From Planctomycetales bacterium (GTDB taxonomy: Bacteria; Planctomycetota; Planctomycetia; Pirellulales; Pirellulaceae): 46,113 nt of DNA. This document shows, piece by piece, positions 7,306 through 15,178 of the stretch. Below the pieces are notes generated by a model. The model was not told where the DNA came from. It did not search any database and saw nothing but the letters and a program-made list of their open reading frames with translations. Made by a program: the position numbers and the translations under genes. Every line of letters begins with the position of its first letter. Positions within the stretch are counted from its first letter, which is position 1. The stretch covers positions 1 to 46,113 of the forward strand of contig JAGQPF010000098.1 in assembly GCA_020426845.1 (NCBI GenBank). Direction: 5' to 3'.

Positions 7306-10077
7306 ATGTTCCACCAGCGCCCAACCAACTCGCGAGCAACCACCTGCGGGCGATCACCGATCACCGCCATGGTGGTGATGGCTGCGCTGTTGTTAGGCGG
7401 TCCGGGCTGCTCTTCGCTGCAAGTGCCTCGCATCGATCCTTCCGGGGATCGCATCTTCCTGCCTCAAAGCGCTCCCGCGAGCCCATCCGGTCCGGCCGAT
7501 TGGCTGCGCAATTGCGATCTCTCGGGGTGGCGGCCGGCGTTTAAGCGCCCTGATTCGCCACTGCCCGAAAGTCTATTGAACGGCCCCGTCAACGGCGCGC
7601 CCTGCGGTTCGCCGCCGCAACAAGGACCGTGTGGCCCGAACACACCGCCGCCCACCGGCTGTTTTGGAACAGCCAAGAGCGGCAAGGGCTGGGGCACCGC
7701 GCTGAAAGATTCTGTCAAGCACCAGCTCCATCGGTTTCATTGTGAGCCCGTGGCGCCTCGAGGTGTCCCCGGCACGGTGTGCCTTTCTCCGCAGACTCTG
7801 GTTGCCCCCGTCGGGCGTGAAGTGATGTTGGTCGCCGGGATGTGCGGCGATGATGGTTATCTGCGCGTGGATCAGCCGATGGAGTGGATGCTGTCCCAGG
7901 AGAGCGTGGGGCACTTCGTCGACGTCTCCGAGCCCACGCCCCATTGGGGCAAGAAGGTCAGCTGCCGCGAGGGTTACAAGCAGGGGATCAACTACGCGCT
8001 GACCACGACCACAGACAAACAACAGATGATCACGCGCGGCACGCCGTCGACCAAAGACGACCTGTTGCTGCAGCGTGGGCAGACTTGGGTTAGCCTGACC
8101 TCGCCGAGCGAAGGGACCAGCTACGTCACAACGCTTGCCAGCGACGGCGATCGCTGGGACCAGCGGCGCAAGACAGCGACCATCCACTGGGTCGACGCGG
8201 ACATCGCGTTTCCCACCTCGGCACAGCTTCAGCGAGGCGATCGCGGTCAGTTGGTGACGACCGTGGTCCGCGCTTCGGATCGGCTGCCGGCCGAGGGCTA
8301 CATTGTGCGCTACACCGTCCAGGACAGCGTGTCTGCTCGATTCGTCGAATCCGGCTCTGCCACGTTGGAGACGACCACCAACGGAAATGGCGAGGCAGTG
8401 GCCACGATCGAGCAGACGGAAGGCTCGGTGGCGCCGGCCGTGCCCGTGCAAATCGAAGTCATTCGGCCCGTCCGCGGCGCTTCGCCACGGCTGCCCATCG
8501 CGCAATCGACGATCAATCTCGTCTGGGCCTCGGCCCAGTTGCAGGTGACCTGCGCTCCGGGCCAGTCGGTTGTGGCCGAGGGCGCCGTCGCGACGTATCA
8601 ATTCACGGTCTCGAACCCCGGCAACATGCCGGCCCGCAACGTGCGGGCTACGGTGCGAATTCCGGACGCGTTTGACTTCCAAAACTCGACTCCCGCGCCC
8701 AACTCGGCGTTCGGGGAGAACCGCGGATATGAGATTGGCGAGTTGCCTGCCGGCGGGTCTTGGACGGTCACCGTCAACTTGCTGGCCAAACCCGGCGTCG
8801 GTGGCTCGGTCCGTCTCGTCGCCGCAGCCGAGGGTGAGCCGAACCTGAGCGCACAATCGCTGGCATGTGCCACGGAGATCGTGCGCCCGGCGCTCCAAGT
8901 TACCTTGACGCCCACGTCCGACGGCCCGGTCGAAGTTGGGCAGCCCGCCAGCTACCAGGTGCTGGTGACTAACGTCGGTCAGCAACCGCTCGACAACGTG
9001 ACGGTCATTGCTGAGTTCCCGCCGCAATTGCAGGAGCGTTACGGAAACGCCTCGCCAATTCAACGTTTGGTGAGCAGCGATGGCCGACTCGCGGCGGGCG
9101 CCGCGGCGTCGCCGTTTTTTGTCACCTACCTGCCGCTGACTCCCGGGCAACACACGCACCGCGTGACCGTCACCGCGTCGGGCGGGCATGTGGCTAGCCA
9201 AATGCAGACGCTGCAAGCGATTCCCGCCGCCCAACGGCAGCCCGAGGCCAAGCTCGAGATACGCAAGGAGGGCCCCGCCCAAGTTTCGGTCAACCAAGAG
9301 GCGGACTATTCCATCTACATCGCCAACACCGGGGACGTTGCCATCAACAACGTGCAGATCGCAGATCGATACCCGCAAAGCATGACTCCACTGCACGCCA
9401 CGCGCGGCTGGACCGCGCTGGCCGGCGAGCTGCGATGGACGTTGCCGAAGCTCGAGCCGGGCCAGAATGTGCGGCTTCAGGTCAAATGCCGCGCGGACCG
9501 CCCCGATCCTCAAGCCAATAATCAAGCGGTCGTCTTCGGCGAAGCCGAGGGAACCGGCGCACGAGTGCAAGAGTCGTTCGACTTGAACACGGAGATTGTC
9601 GGCGGCGCCGCGGCGCCCGCGCCGGCGCCACTCGGCGCAGGACCCGTCGGGCCCGGTGGACCGGCCGCGCCGGCGCCAGCACCCGGAGGGGCCGCGGGGG
9701 CAGCCAACGAGCCCCTGTCCATTCGTGTCAATGCACTGGCCGACCCTGTCCGCGTTCGCGAGCGCGTGGATTACGTCGCCGTGATTGGCAACCAGTTGCC
9801 GCAGCCCGATCGCAACGTGACGTTGACCGTTCGAGTGCCCCAGGGCATGACGGCTCTGAATCTCCGTGGCCCCACCGAAGCGCGAAGCCTTGGCAACGGC
9901 GTGTTTGTCTTCCGCCCCATTGAGGAATTGCGGGCCAACGAGTCGCTGCAAAACCAACCGTTCCAATTCTCGTTTGCCACCGAACAGCCCGGCGTCTATA
10001 CCATTCGGGTCGAGCTCACCAGCGCCAATTCGCCACAGCCGATCGTGCGCGAGATTCGCTCCACGATCCAACCGTAG
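7306..10077 (+). CDS. Exported DUF11-repeat envelope protein
   Basis: This 923-residue protein has a hydrophobic N-terminal segment (MVVMAALLLGGPGCSSLQ, residues about 23-40) that is either a signal peptide or a weak lipobox ending at Cys. Residues about 150-410 are beta-rich and without a named family. Four immunoglobulin-like DUF11/COG1361 repeats follow, beginning near residues 421, 540, 659 and 808; each shows the pattern Y-x-V-x-V-x-N-x-G...N-V...P (for example YQFTVSNPGNMPARNV and YSIYIANTGDVAINNV). The third and fourth are split by a Pro/Ala/Gly linker at about 765-801. Such proteins are structural parts of cell walls or surface layers, and are frequent in planctomycetes, whose envelope is protein-rich. 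The ribosome site for the ATG at 7306 is weak, so the start could lie at a later Met. Confidence 0.85.
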   Translation: MFHQRPTNSRATTCGRSPITAMVVMAALLLGGPGCSSLQVPRIDPSGDRIFLPQSAPASPSGPADWLRNCDLSGWRPAFKRPDSPLPESLLNGPVNGAPCGSPPQQGPCGPNTPPPTGCFGTAKSGKGWGTALKDSVKHQLHRFHCEPVAPRGVPGTVCLSPQTLVAPVGREVMLVAGMCGDDGYLRVDQPMEWMLSQESVGHFVDVSEPTPHWGKKVSCREGYKQGINYALTTTTDKQQMITRGTPSTKDDLLLQRGQTWVSLTSPSEGTSYVTTLASDGDRWDQRRKTATIHWVDADIAFPTSAQLQRGDRGQLVTTVVRASDRLPAEGYIVRYTVQDSVSARFVESGSATLETTTNGNGEAVATIEQTEGSVAPAVPVQIEVIRPVRGASPRLPIAQSTINLVWASAQLQVTCAPGQSVVAEGAVATYQFTVSNPGNMPARNVRATVRIPDAFDFQNSTPAPNSAFGENRGYEIGELPAGGSWTVTVNLLAKPGVGGSVRLVAAAEGEPNLSAQSLACATEIVRPALQVTLTPTSDGPVEVGQPASYQVLVTNVGQQPLDNVTVIAEFPPQLQERYGNASPIQRLVSSDGRLAAGAAASPFFVTYLPLTPGQHTHRVTVTASGGHVASQMQTLQAIPAAQRQPEAKLEIRKEGPAQVSVNQEADYSIYIANTGDVAINNVQIADRYPQSMTPLHATRGWTALAGELRWTLPKLEPGQNVRLQVKCRADRPDPQANNQAVVFGEAEGTGARVQESFDLNTEIVGGAAAPAPAPLGAGPVGPGGPAAPAPAPGGAAGAANEPLSIRVNALADPVRVRERVDYVAVIGNQLPQPDRNVTLTVRVPQGMTALNLRGPTEARSLGNGVFVFRPIEELRANESLQNQPFQFSFATEQPGVYTIRVELTSANSPQPIVREIRSTIQP

Positions 10078-10444
10078 CTGTTCCGAACTCACACACCAAC
10101 TCCGACGGCAAACCTCGCCTCGCGACTCTGCTTGCCGCTTTGGTCTCAGTGCGGGACCGACTGTTGTGGTGGACGTCACGTGTTACGGCCCGAGCCGAGA
10201 ACGCTGCGCGCCGACAGAGTCGCCGCAACACGTTCTCGCGACTGATCCGCGAGTACGACCTGCTGAAGGCCGACGACAACAACAAAATAGGACCGACTGC
10301 CGTCGATGCGTCTCCAGCTGAGAGCCAGATTCCTGGCGCCGACGGTCGGAGTCGCCGGCCGCCGTCCAGACCTCGTCAAGGCGTGGACGCCGTCACCTTT
10401 GCCTGAGTTTCGCCTTGAACGGGATGTCGTCGGGCCTACCGTTG
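10078..10444. other. 367-bp intergenic stretch between convergent genes
   Basis: The DUF11 gene ends at 10077 and the mosaic gene ends at 10445 from the other side, so two transcripts converge here. Short frames on both strands lack ribosome sites and recognisable domains. I see no hairpin with a T-tract and no copy of the palindromic repeats found elsewhere in the window. Confidence 0.5.
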
Positions 10445-13400
10445 TCACTCAATCCGATCATTGGGGATGATGATCTTGTCCAGGAAGTTGTAGTACGCGA
10501 TGCCGTCCAGGATCCCGGCAGCATGGCAGGCGTCGGAGAAGTAGACACGCGGGGAGTTCCTCAGTTTCTCCAACTCCTCGCTGTGATTGCCGACCACCAC
10601 GCTCAGTGTGCCGATCAACAGCATCCCAGCGTCATTGCCCGAGCTGCCAGCGACAAGCACATGCTCGGGGGCAAAGCCCCACTTCCACAGCACATGCCGC
10701 AGCGCGAACTCCGATCCGCCGCGGATGGGCAACACGTCGACATGAATGCCGTGCGACATCATAACTCTAGCAAGCACGCCGGCCTCGCGGAGCAGCTTCT
10801 GGATCTTCGCCGGAGTGGAATAAAACTTGCCGTCCACTTCATAGCTGACTTTGAACTCGGATTGATGAATGTCGCGCTGCGGAAAAAAGCCCGGCAGCGG
10901 ATCGAGCACACGACGCACCTCATCCGGGCGCCATGCGTAGCCGATCGATTGTCGCCAGCTGCGGTCGGGGGCCAAGTGCTTGCCGTAATGCAGCTGCGTG
11001 CCACAGACGACGAGGTCCGGACGCGGCAGGCCCAGTTCGTCGATCAACGTCTGGGCACAGTCCAGTCGCCGACCCGTGGTGATGCCGAAGCCAACGTGCT
11101 CGTGATTCTGCAGCCGTTCGATGAAGGCCGCCAACGCCGCCTCGTATCCGGTCAACGTGTTGTCCAAATCGGTGACGATCAGTCGGTCGAACTCGGGCAA
11201 GCGGCACGAACGCTGTCGCTGTTTGAGCACCGAGTCCTCGGAGTGAGCCACGATGTCGTGCACGTCTCGCACCTCTGCCAGCCGCCCCACCGCGTCATAG
11301 CAATAGTGGTTTGTCGAGCTACCATTGGAGTCGGCAACCTTCTGCAATACGTTGCCAAACCGGTCGTACTGAAACTGCATGGTGACGCCAGTGTGGTCCA
11401 CCTGCTCCGCCACCAGCCCGTTCGCAGTGTAGCGAGTCACGGCCACACCAGCATCGGTAGTCTCCTTCACCTGCCGATCGAGGCCGTCGACCTCGCCGAC
11501 TACTTGGCCACCCACGTGGACTTGCCGTCCCCAATCATCATGCTCGACTACCGTGGGAAGTGATCGACTCACGCGGGTTCCCGCGACTCGTCCGTGCGAG
11601 TCGTACTCACAGGTCGTCACGATTGGTGGAATCGACGTGTCGCCGAGATCATTCGGCAACTCGACCGACATCAAACCGTCTGGGCCATAGCGATAGACGA
11701 CCGTGGCTCCCGCGCCCTCTTCGACGGACGGTCCGACTTGGTGGGTCAGCCGCGACAGAGCGTCGAATTGCCGAAACGTCGTTTGAGTTTCGTAGGCGCC
11801 GTCAAACAGGGCGACCACGGATTCGAGCACCACGTCAGTGTCTTGCGTTGCGTCGTGCTCTCCCTCAAGCTCCATCCTCCAAGTCTTTCGGATCAGCGCC
11901 AAATACCGCTCGACCGATGCGATGCAGCGACCAATCTTGTCAGCAATTTCCTGTCGCTTGAAGCCGCTCATGTGGAGACGGACGACTTCCTGGTGCATCG
12001 GCGACAACATCGCCATCAGTCGTTGCGTCTCTTCCTCCAGAATGGCCACGAACTCCGGCGTGGGATCATTGGAGTCCGTATTCAGATACTCCGTCGCCTC
12101 CGAACTAGAAAACGACGTTTCGGTAATCAAGCCCTCAGGCGGCATTCTTTTTTTTGCAAATTCCCAACGCAGTTGATCGTGCGCCTTCCGCTTCGCGACT
12201 CCCACCAACATCACCCAGAATTCATTGCGATGCCGGATCGACGCATAGCGACCGACGCGAAGTGCTTGGAAGAGAGACTTGAATGCGTTGACTCGCACAT
12301 CCTCGGCATCGGCGACCCGCTTCGAGGAAGCTTCCAGCCGCCGGTTGATCAACGGCATCAATAGCTCAGAAAAATGCATCCAGAGCTTGGTCGTTGCTGC
12401 CTCATCCGAAGATCGGGCTTCTTCGATCAGTTTGCTGACGCTGCCCAAACTCGAAGCCGAAGCGTCCATAAAAAACTCAAGGGGAAATGAGGGGAGGTGA
12501 TGGTCGTCACCATTGCCCCAATTGTCATAGGTGTAGGTCGACATCGCGCCGCCCCGCTCCGAGTTCGCGCATTCCGTCAAGAGCTGGTTTCGCGCGTCGT
12601 ACGTGCTCTGCACGACACGGATTGTTGCCAAACAAGATTGCCAAAGGGTGCTGAGAGGCGAATGTTTGCTCGAGTGCCAGTTGATGCTCGCAACATTGAG
12701 CCAATTGATATCCGGCCTCAATAAAACCGGCGTCATCCAGTCCACTGTTTTCAATCTCAGGTGGAACCAAAAACTCGACTCGTCGGGATCGTTGCTCAAG
12801 ACCGTGATCGTTGATGCGTAGAAGTCTTTGCAGGACAACACAGCCCCATGGCAAACTATATTGGTGCATTCTCCAGGGGCTATTGCTGAATCAACCGCAA
12901 CCACTGTTACGTTGCTGCTAGACGACCCGACTTCGTCAATTCGCAACGGCGCATTTCCGCAGTTCTCAACCACGATTGCGTCCGACTTTGACCTCCACAA
13001 GAGTTGGTCGTCAACATAACAATGTCCAACATCGACAACTCGCCAGTCGTGTGGCTGCACTGTATCACCAGCAACGATGATTCTGATTTTAGGTTTTTCT
13101 TCCTTCTCAAGTCGGACGCGCTGGACGAGTTGCTCAAGGTCGTCCGGGATGACGTACTCTCCAGCGTCATCTCGGTCCAGGAATTTGTCGATCCGTCTTA
13201 GGTCTGCAGGCGTGAACCGAAATCTAAAATGCACAGAGCCCTCCTCGATGCCGTCGATTTCTCCCCCCGAAACACCAAGCAAGACAAACAAATCTCGCAA
13301 TAGTTCTTGAACCTCATGGGATTCAGCGTCAAGATTCATGCTTTTTGCTACTAGCGTTGCGACTTGCGTGTATTTGCTGCTAGGGGCCGCAGGTTTTAAT

Positions 13401-13675
13401 TCCAACTCTTTCCCAGGAGTGACTTCCACGCTCATCGATACTGACGGTGCCTTAAGGGACCGCCAGTCAACCCCGAAGTATCTTGCAACGGCTTTGAGAG
13501 TTCTTGGCTCGACTTTGCCTCCAGCTAGAATGGTGGCAACTGTGCGAAGAGAGATATTAGCTCCCTTTGCGATGTCCTTTCGAGTCACGTGCGCATCGTC
13601 CTTCAGCTCATGGACTGCTGTCCCGTTGACGTCAACTGATCGCTGTGATCTTGGCTTGCGACGCGAATGATCCAT
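10445..13675 (-). CDS. Mosaic protein: HTH, ASH, RHS, ECF sigma, RHS, SPP
   Basis: One uninterrupted 1076-residue frame joins parts of unrelated proteins. The ATG at 13675 has GGAG six bases upstream; a TTG at 13687 is also possible. Residues 30-72 form an XRE-like helix-turn-helix (TRKDIAKGANISLRTVATIL). Residues 100-195 resemble effector-associated domains (IEEGSVHFRFRFTPADLRRI). Residues 205-310 look like an ASH/HYDIN Ig fold (VENCGNAPLRI, IAPGECTNI, TVLSNDPDE). Residues 320-390 end in an RHS fragment (YDARNQLLTE, YTYDNWGN). Residues 403-605 are an ECF sigma factor. Residues 625-805 are RHS/YD repeats (QYDRFGNV, YDAVGRLAEV). Residues 826-1070 are a HAD sucrose-phosphate phosphatase with DLDNTL, TTGRR and SSGND. 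It could be a real fusion, a decaying RHS locus that stayed in frame, or an assembly error. Confidence 0.75.
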   Translation of the reverse strand: MDHSRRKPRSQRSVDVNGTAVHELKDDAHVTRKDIAKGANISLRTVATILAGGKVEPRTLKAVARYFGVDWRSLKAPSVSMSVEVTPGKELELKPAAPSSKYTQVATLVAKSMNLDAESHEVQELLRDLFVLLGVSGGEIDGIEEGSVHFRFRFTPADLRRIDKFLDRDDAGEYVIPDDLEQLVQRVRLEKEEKPKIRIIVAGDTVQPHDWRVVDVGHCYVDDQLLWRSKSDAIVVENCGNAPLRIDEVGSSSSNVTVVAVDSAIAPGECTNIVCHGAVLSCKDFYASTITVLSNDPDESSFWFHLRLKTVDWMTPVLLRPDINWLNVASINWHSSKHSPLSTLWQSCLATIRVVQSTYDARNQLLTECANSERGGAMSTYTYDNWGNGDDHHLPSFPLEFFMDASASSLGSVSKLIEEARSSDEAATTKLWMHFSELLMPLINRRLEASSKRVADAEDVRVNAFKSLFQALRVGRYASIRHRNEFWVMLVGVAKRKAHDQLRWEFAKKRMPPEGLITETSFSSSEATEYLNTDSNDPTPEFVAILEEETQRLMAMLSPMHQEVVRLHMSGFKRQEIADKIGRCIASVERYLALIRKTWRMELEGEHDATQDTDVVLESVVALFDGAYETQTTFRQFDALSRLTHQVGPSVEEGAGATVVYRYGPDGLMSVELPNDLGDTSIPPIVTTCEYDSHGRVAGTRVSRSLPTVVEHDDWGRQVHVGGQVVGEVDGLDRQVKETTDAGVAVTRYTANGLVAEQVDHTGVTMQFQYDRFGNVLQKVADSNGSSTNHYCYDAVGRLAEVRDVHDIVAHSEDSVLKQRQRSCRLPEFDRLIVTDLDNTLTGYEAALAAFIERLQNHEHVGFGITTGRRLDCAQTLIDELGLPRPDLVVCGTQLHYGKHLAPDRSWRQSIGYAWRPDEVRRVLDPLPGFFPQRDIHQSEFKVSYEVDGKFYSTPAKIQKLLREAGVLARVMMSHGIHVDVLPIRGGSEFALRHVLWKWGFAPEHVLVAGSSGNDAGMLLIGTLSVVVGNHSEELEKLRNSPRVYFSDACHAAGILDGIAYYNFLDKIIIPNDRIE
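10466..11200 (-). other. Sucrose-phosphate-phosphatase module of the mosaic gene
   Basis: Residues about 826-1070 of the mosaic protein match the C-terminal SPP domain of bacterial sucrose-phosphate synthases: VTDLDNTLTG (HAD motif I, Asp836 and Asp838), GFGITTGRRLD (motif II), SEFKVSY (motif III Lys), VDVLPIRGGSEFALRHV, then AGSSGNDAGML and VVVGNHSEELEKL. Motif IV in active enzymes is G-D-S-G-N-D; here the first Asp is Ser1011, which may weaken magnesium binding. The glycosyltransferase half of the synthase is absent, so this tail has been separated from its usual partner and joined to RHS repeats. Confidence 0.8.
11261..11803 (-). other. RHS/YD-repeat module of the mosaic gene (second part)
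   Basis: Residues about 625-805 contain a run of YD-type repeats: QFDALSRLTHQVGP, VYRYGPDGLM, CEYDSHGRVAGTRV, HDDWGRQV, VDGLDRQVKETTDAG, QYDRFGNVLQKVADSNG and CYDAVGRLAEVRDV. RHS repeats build a beta-sheet shell around a C-terminal cargo. The shell here is short, and neither the usual long N-terminal part nor the conserved core motif that normally precedes the cargo cleavage site is visible. Confidence 0.8.
11861..12469 (-). other. ECF sigma factor module inside the mosaic gene
   Basis: Residues 403-605 begin at an internal Met (MDASASSLGSVSKLIEEAR) and look like a nearly full-length planctomycete ECF sigma factor. Region 2 is the stretch DAEDVRVNAFKSLFQAL to ASIRHRNEFWVMLVGVAKRK, and region 4 is LSPMHQEVVRLHMSGFKRQE followed by ADKIGRCIASVERYLALIRKTW, with its helix-turn-helix. 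It is flanked on both sides by RHS sequence in the same frame. An upstream GAG before the Met at 12469 could serve as a weak ribosome site, so separate translation of the sigma factor from an internal start is possible; there is no stop codon at its end. Confidence 0.8.
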
Positions 13676-13763
13676 TGCGTGCTCCAACTAGGAGAAAGAC
13701 GGGCGAGGCGTTCAGTGTCGTGCTTCCCTAGCTTCAATTCAACAGATTCTTTGCTTTCTCGCG

Positions 13764-13823
13764 AACTTGCCCTCATCTTGCACGCAGGCAAAGACGTGCG
13801 AGTTATTGCAAAGTGAGCAAGTT
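13764..13823. promoter_or_regulatory. Candidate operator: nested inverted repeats
   Basis: In the gap between the divergent mosaic gene and the small membrane-protein gene, CTTGCACG (13777-13784) faces CGTGCGAG (13795-13802) with one mismatch, and AACTTGCCCTCA (13764-13775) faces TGAGCAAGTT (13814-13823) with a 2-nt gap. The placement between two divergent starts and the presence of an XRE-like domain in one product suggest an autoregulatory site. This is inference only. Confidence 0.3.
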
Positions 13824-13906
13824 GGGGGCGAGAAGTGTGCAAACACCCTAAAACGTCGCCCGCTCCACGAACACATGGGAAACTCCAACCAAACAAGGGA
13901 GATCTC

Positions 13907-14059
13907 ATGATCGCATTGGTACACACGTGCTGTGACGTTGTTAGCGCTGTCGCGGGGGTCGGGGCACTTTTCTTTGCGTTCATGGCTTGGCGTGACGCGA
14001 ATCGCAAAAGCACTTCGACGCCGGTCGAGGAGGCCGCGAGTCATGACTCCAAGAGTTAG
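13907..14059 (+). CDS. Small single-pass membrane protein, 50 aa
   Basis: The ATG at 13907 follows AAGGGAGATCTC, an excellent ribosome site, which is the main reason to believe in this short gene; an earlier in-frame start at 13835 has no such site. The protein has one hydrophobic segment (VVSAVAGVGALFFAFMAW, residues about 11-28) followed by a charged tail rich in Ser/Thr/Glu. No family is recognised. It is divergent from the mosaic gene, with 231 bp between the starts. Single-pass small proteins beside regulator genes can be antitoxins, holin-like pores or signalling adaptors, but nothing here decides among these. Confidence 0.55.
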   Translation: MIALVHTCCDVVSAVAGVGALFFAFMAWRDANRKSTSTPVEEAASHDSKS

Positions 14060-14189
14060 CTTCGACAACGAACTCGTTGTGCCGGTTGTGATGACTATGC
14101 CGTTTTCATTGGCCAAGGTCAGTCGGAACGCGTGGGCACACCGATAAGGAAATCAGCGGTAAGGAAACCAGCGGTTCTCCTGACTTTCG

Positions 14190-15062
14190 GTGAGTTTGTT
14201 CGTGGTGCGTTTGCTAACGATCCTCTTGGTCTGTGCCATGAGCCGGATTGGGTATTGCCAATCGTTCGGCTTTCAGCCTGCGCTGCGCGCCGACTTATCG
14301 CAGTTCGAGTCGAGCGTCGCCAAACCTGTCGCGACCTCTCGCTCCGGCGCGCCGCTGCTGCCTCATAGCCCACCATTGGCGACGATGGTAGTCGGCCCGT
14401 CTCAGCCCCTTGTGTCGGCGCCAGCGAGGCAACCGGAGCCGCTGTCCAGCGCTCGACCTACGAGCGACGTGAATTTGGCGCGAGCGCAAGGTCAGAGCAG
14501 CTCGCAGCAATCGCTCGGCGCGGGACGTGATGGCGACCTTGCCAGTCGCATGCCACGAGGACGTGTGACGGGAGTGCGACCGTATGTGGAGCCAACGCCT
14601 GTCGGGCACGTCGTTGGGGTGCGAGCCGTGACGGACGACGGTTCCGCGGTCCTGGCCGCCTTGCCGGACGATGGCCGCTCTTGGAGTATGGCCTCAGGCC
14701 CATTCCCGTCAGGCCCGACGGCCAATCCGGTGGTGGCGCCTCTTGGATCGTTGGTGGCGAATCAACACGTGCCAGCCGATGACGTCGCCGACGTTTCCCG
14801 GTCGGAGCCGTTTCATTCGATTCGTCCCATTCGCTCGATTCGCTCGATTCGCAATGCGCGCGACGTGCGGTACCAACCCGGCGAGGATCGGTGGGGCGCG
14901 CTGCCGTCACCTCGCGTCCTGCAGGAACCGCAGCCTCCGATCGCGAGTGGCGCCGGCTCGATATCCATCGCATTGCCTGCGCACACGCCTTCGCCCGCGG
15001 TCACCTTGCCGGAGTTCGAGCTTAGCCTGCTGCCGACAGGACCTCGCCCCGGCGACGGCTGA
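14190..15062 (+). CDS. Exported Pro/Ser-rich hypothetical protein
   Basis: The frame opens with a GTG at 14190 and a plausible signal peptide (VVRLLTILLVCAMSRIGYCQ, residues about 5-24). The remaining 265 residues are low in complexity and rich in Pro, Ser, Ala and Arg, with no predicted fold; a short tandem motif (SIRPIRSIRSIRNARDV) occurs near residue 211. I recognise no domain. The start is uncertain because no clear ribosome site precedes the GTG. Disordered secreted proteins like this are common in planctomycetes. It may also be an over-long frame of low coding value, but the signal peptide argues for a real gene. Confidence 0.55.
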   Translation: MSLFVVRLLTILLVCAMSRIGYCQSFGFQPALRADLSQFESSVAKPVATSRSGAPLLPHSPPLATMVVGPSQPLVSAPARQPEPLSSARPTSDVNLARAQGQSSSQQSLGAGRDGDLASRMPRGRVTGVRPYVEPTPVGHVVGVRAVTDDGSAVLAALPDDGRSWSMASGPFPSGPTANPVVAPLGSLVANQHVPADDVADVSRSEPFHSIRPIRSIRSIRNARDVRYQPGEDRWGALPSPRVLQEPQPPIASGAGSISIALPAHTPSPAVTLPEFELSLLPTGPRPGDG

Positions 15063-15131
15063 TCGTCTCGGCGACCATTGGAGACGCGGCGGCGAAGAAG
15101 GTCCGTGATGACGGTGCTGTTGGCCTCAGGT

Positions 15132-15150
15132 TGCAGGCTGGCAGCCTGCA
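15132..15150. repeat. 19-bp palindrome of the 'gccagcctg' family
   Basis: TGCAGGCTGGCAGCCTGCA is a perfect palindrome around a 3-nt centre, located between convergent gene ends (15062 and 15179). It shares its core with elements at 72-158 and 41813-41985. It could act as a weak bidirectional terminator stem, although no T-tract follows. Confidence 0.75.
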
Positions 15151-15178
15151 CCACGACGAAATGATCGACGTCGCGGCT

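Noticed and set aside
7573..10179. Minus-strand frame of 868 codons opposite the DUF11 gene
   Set aside because: It is a high-GC shadow of the real gene; the translation is Arg/Gly/His-rich without domains.
10445..13675. Intact polymorphic toxin with immunity gene
   Set aside because: No toxin domain, no conserved RHS core cleavage motif and no adjacent immunity gene could be identified; the C-terminal domain is a sugar-phosphate phosphatase.
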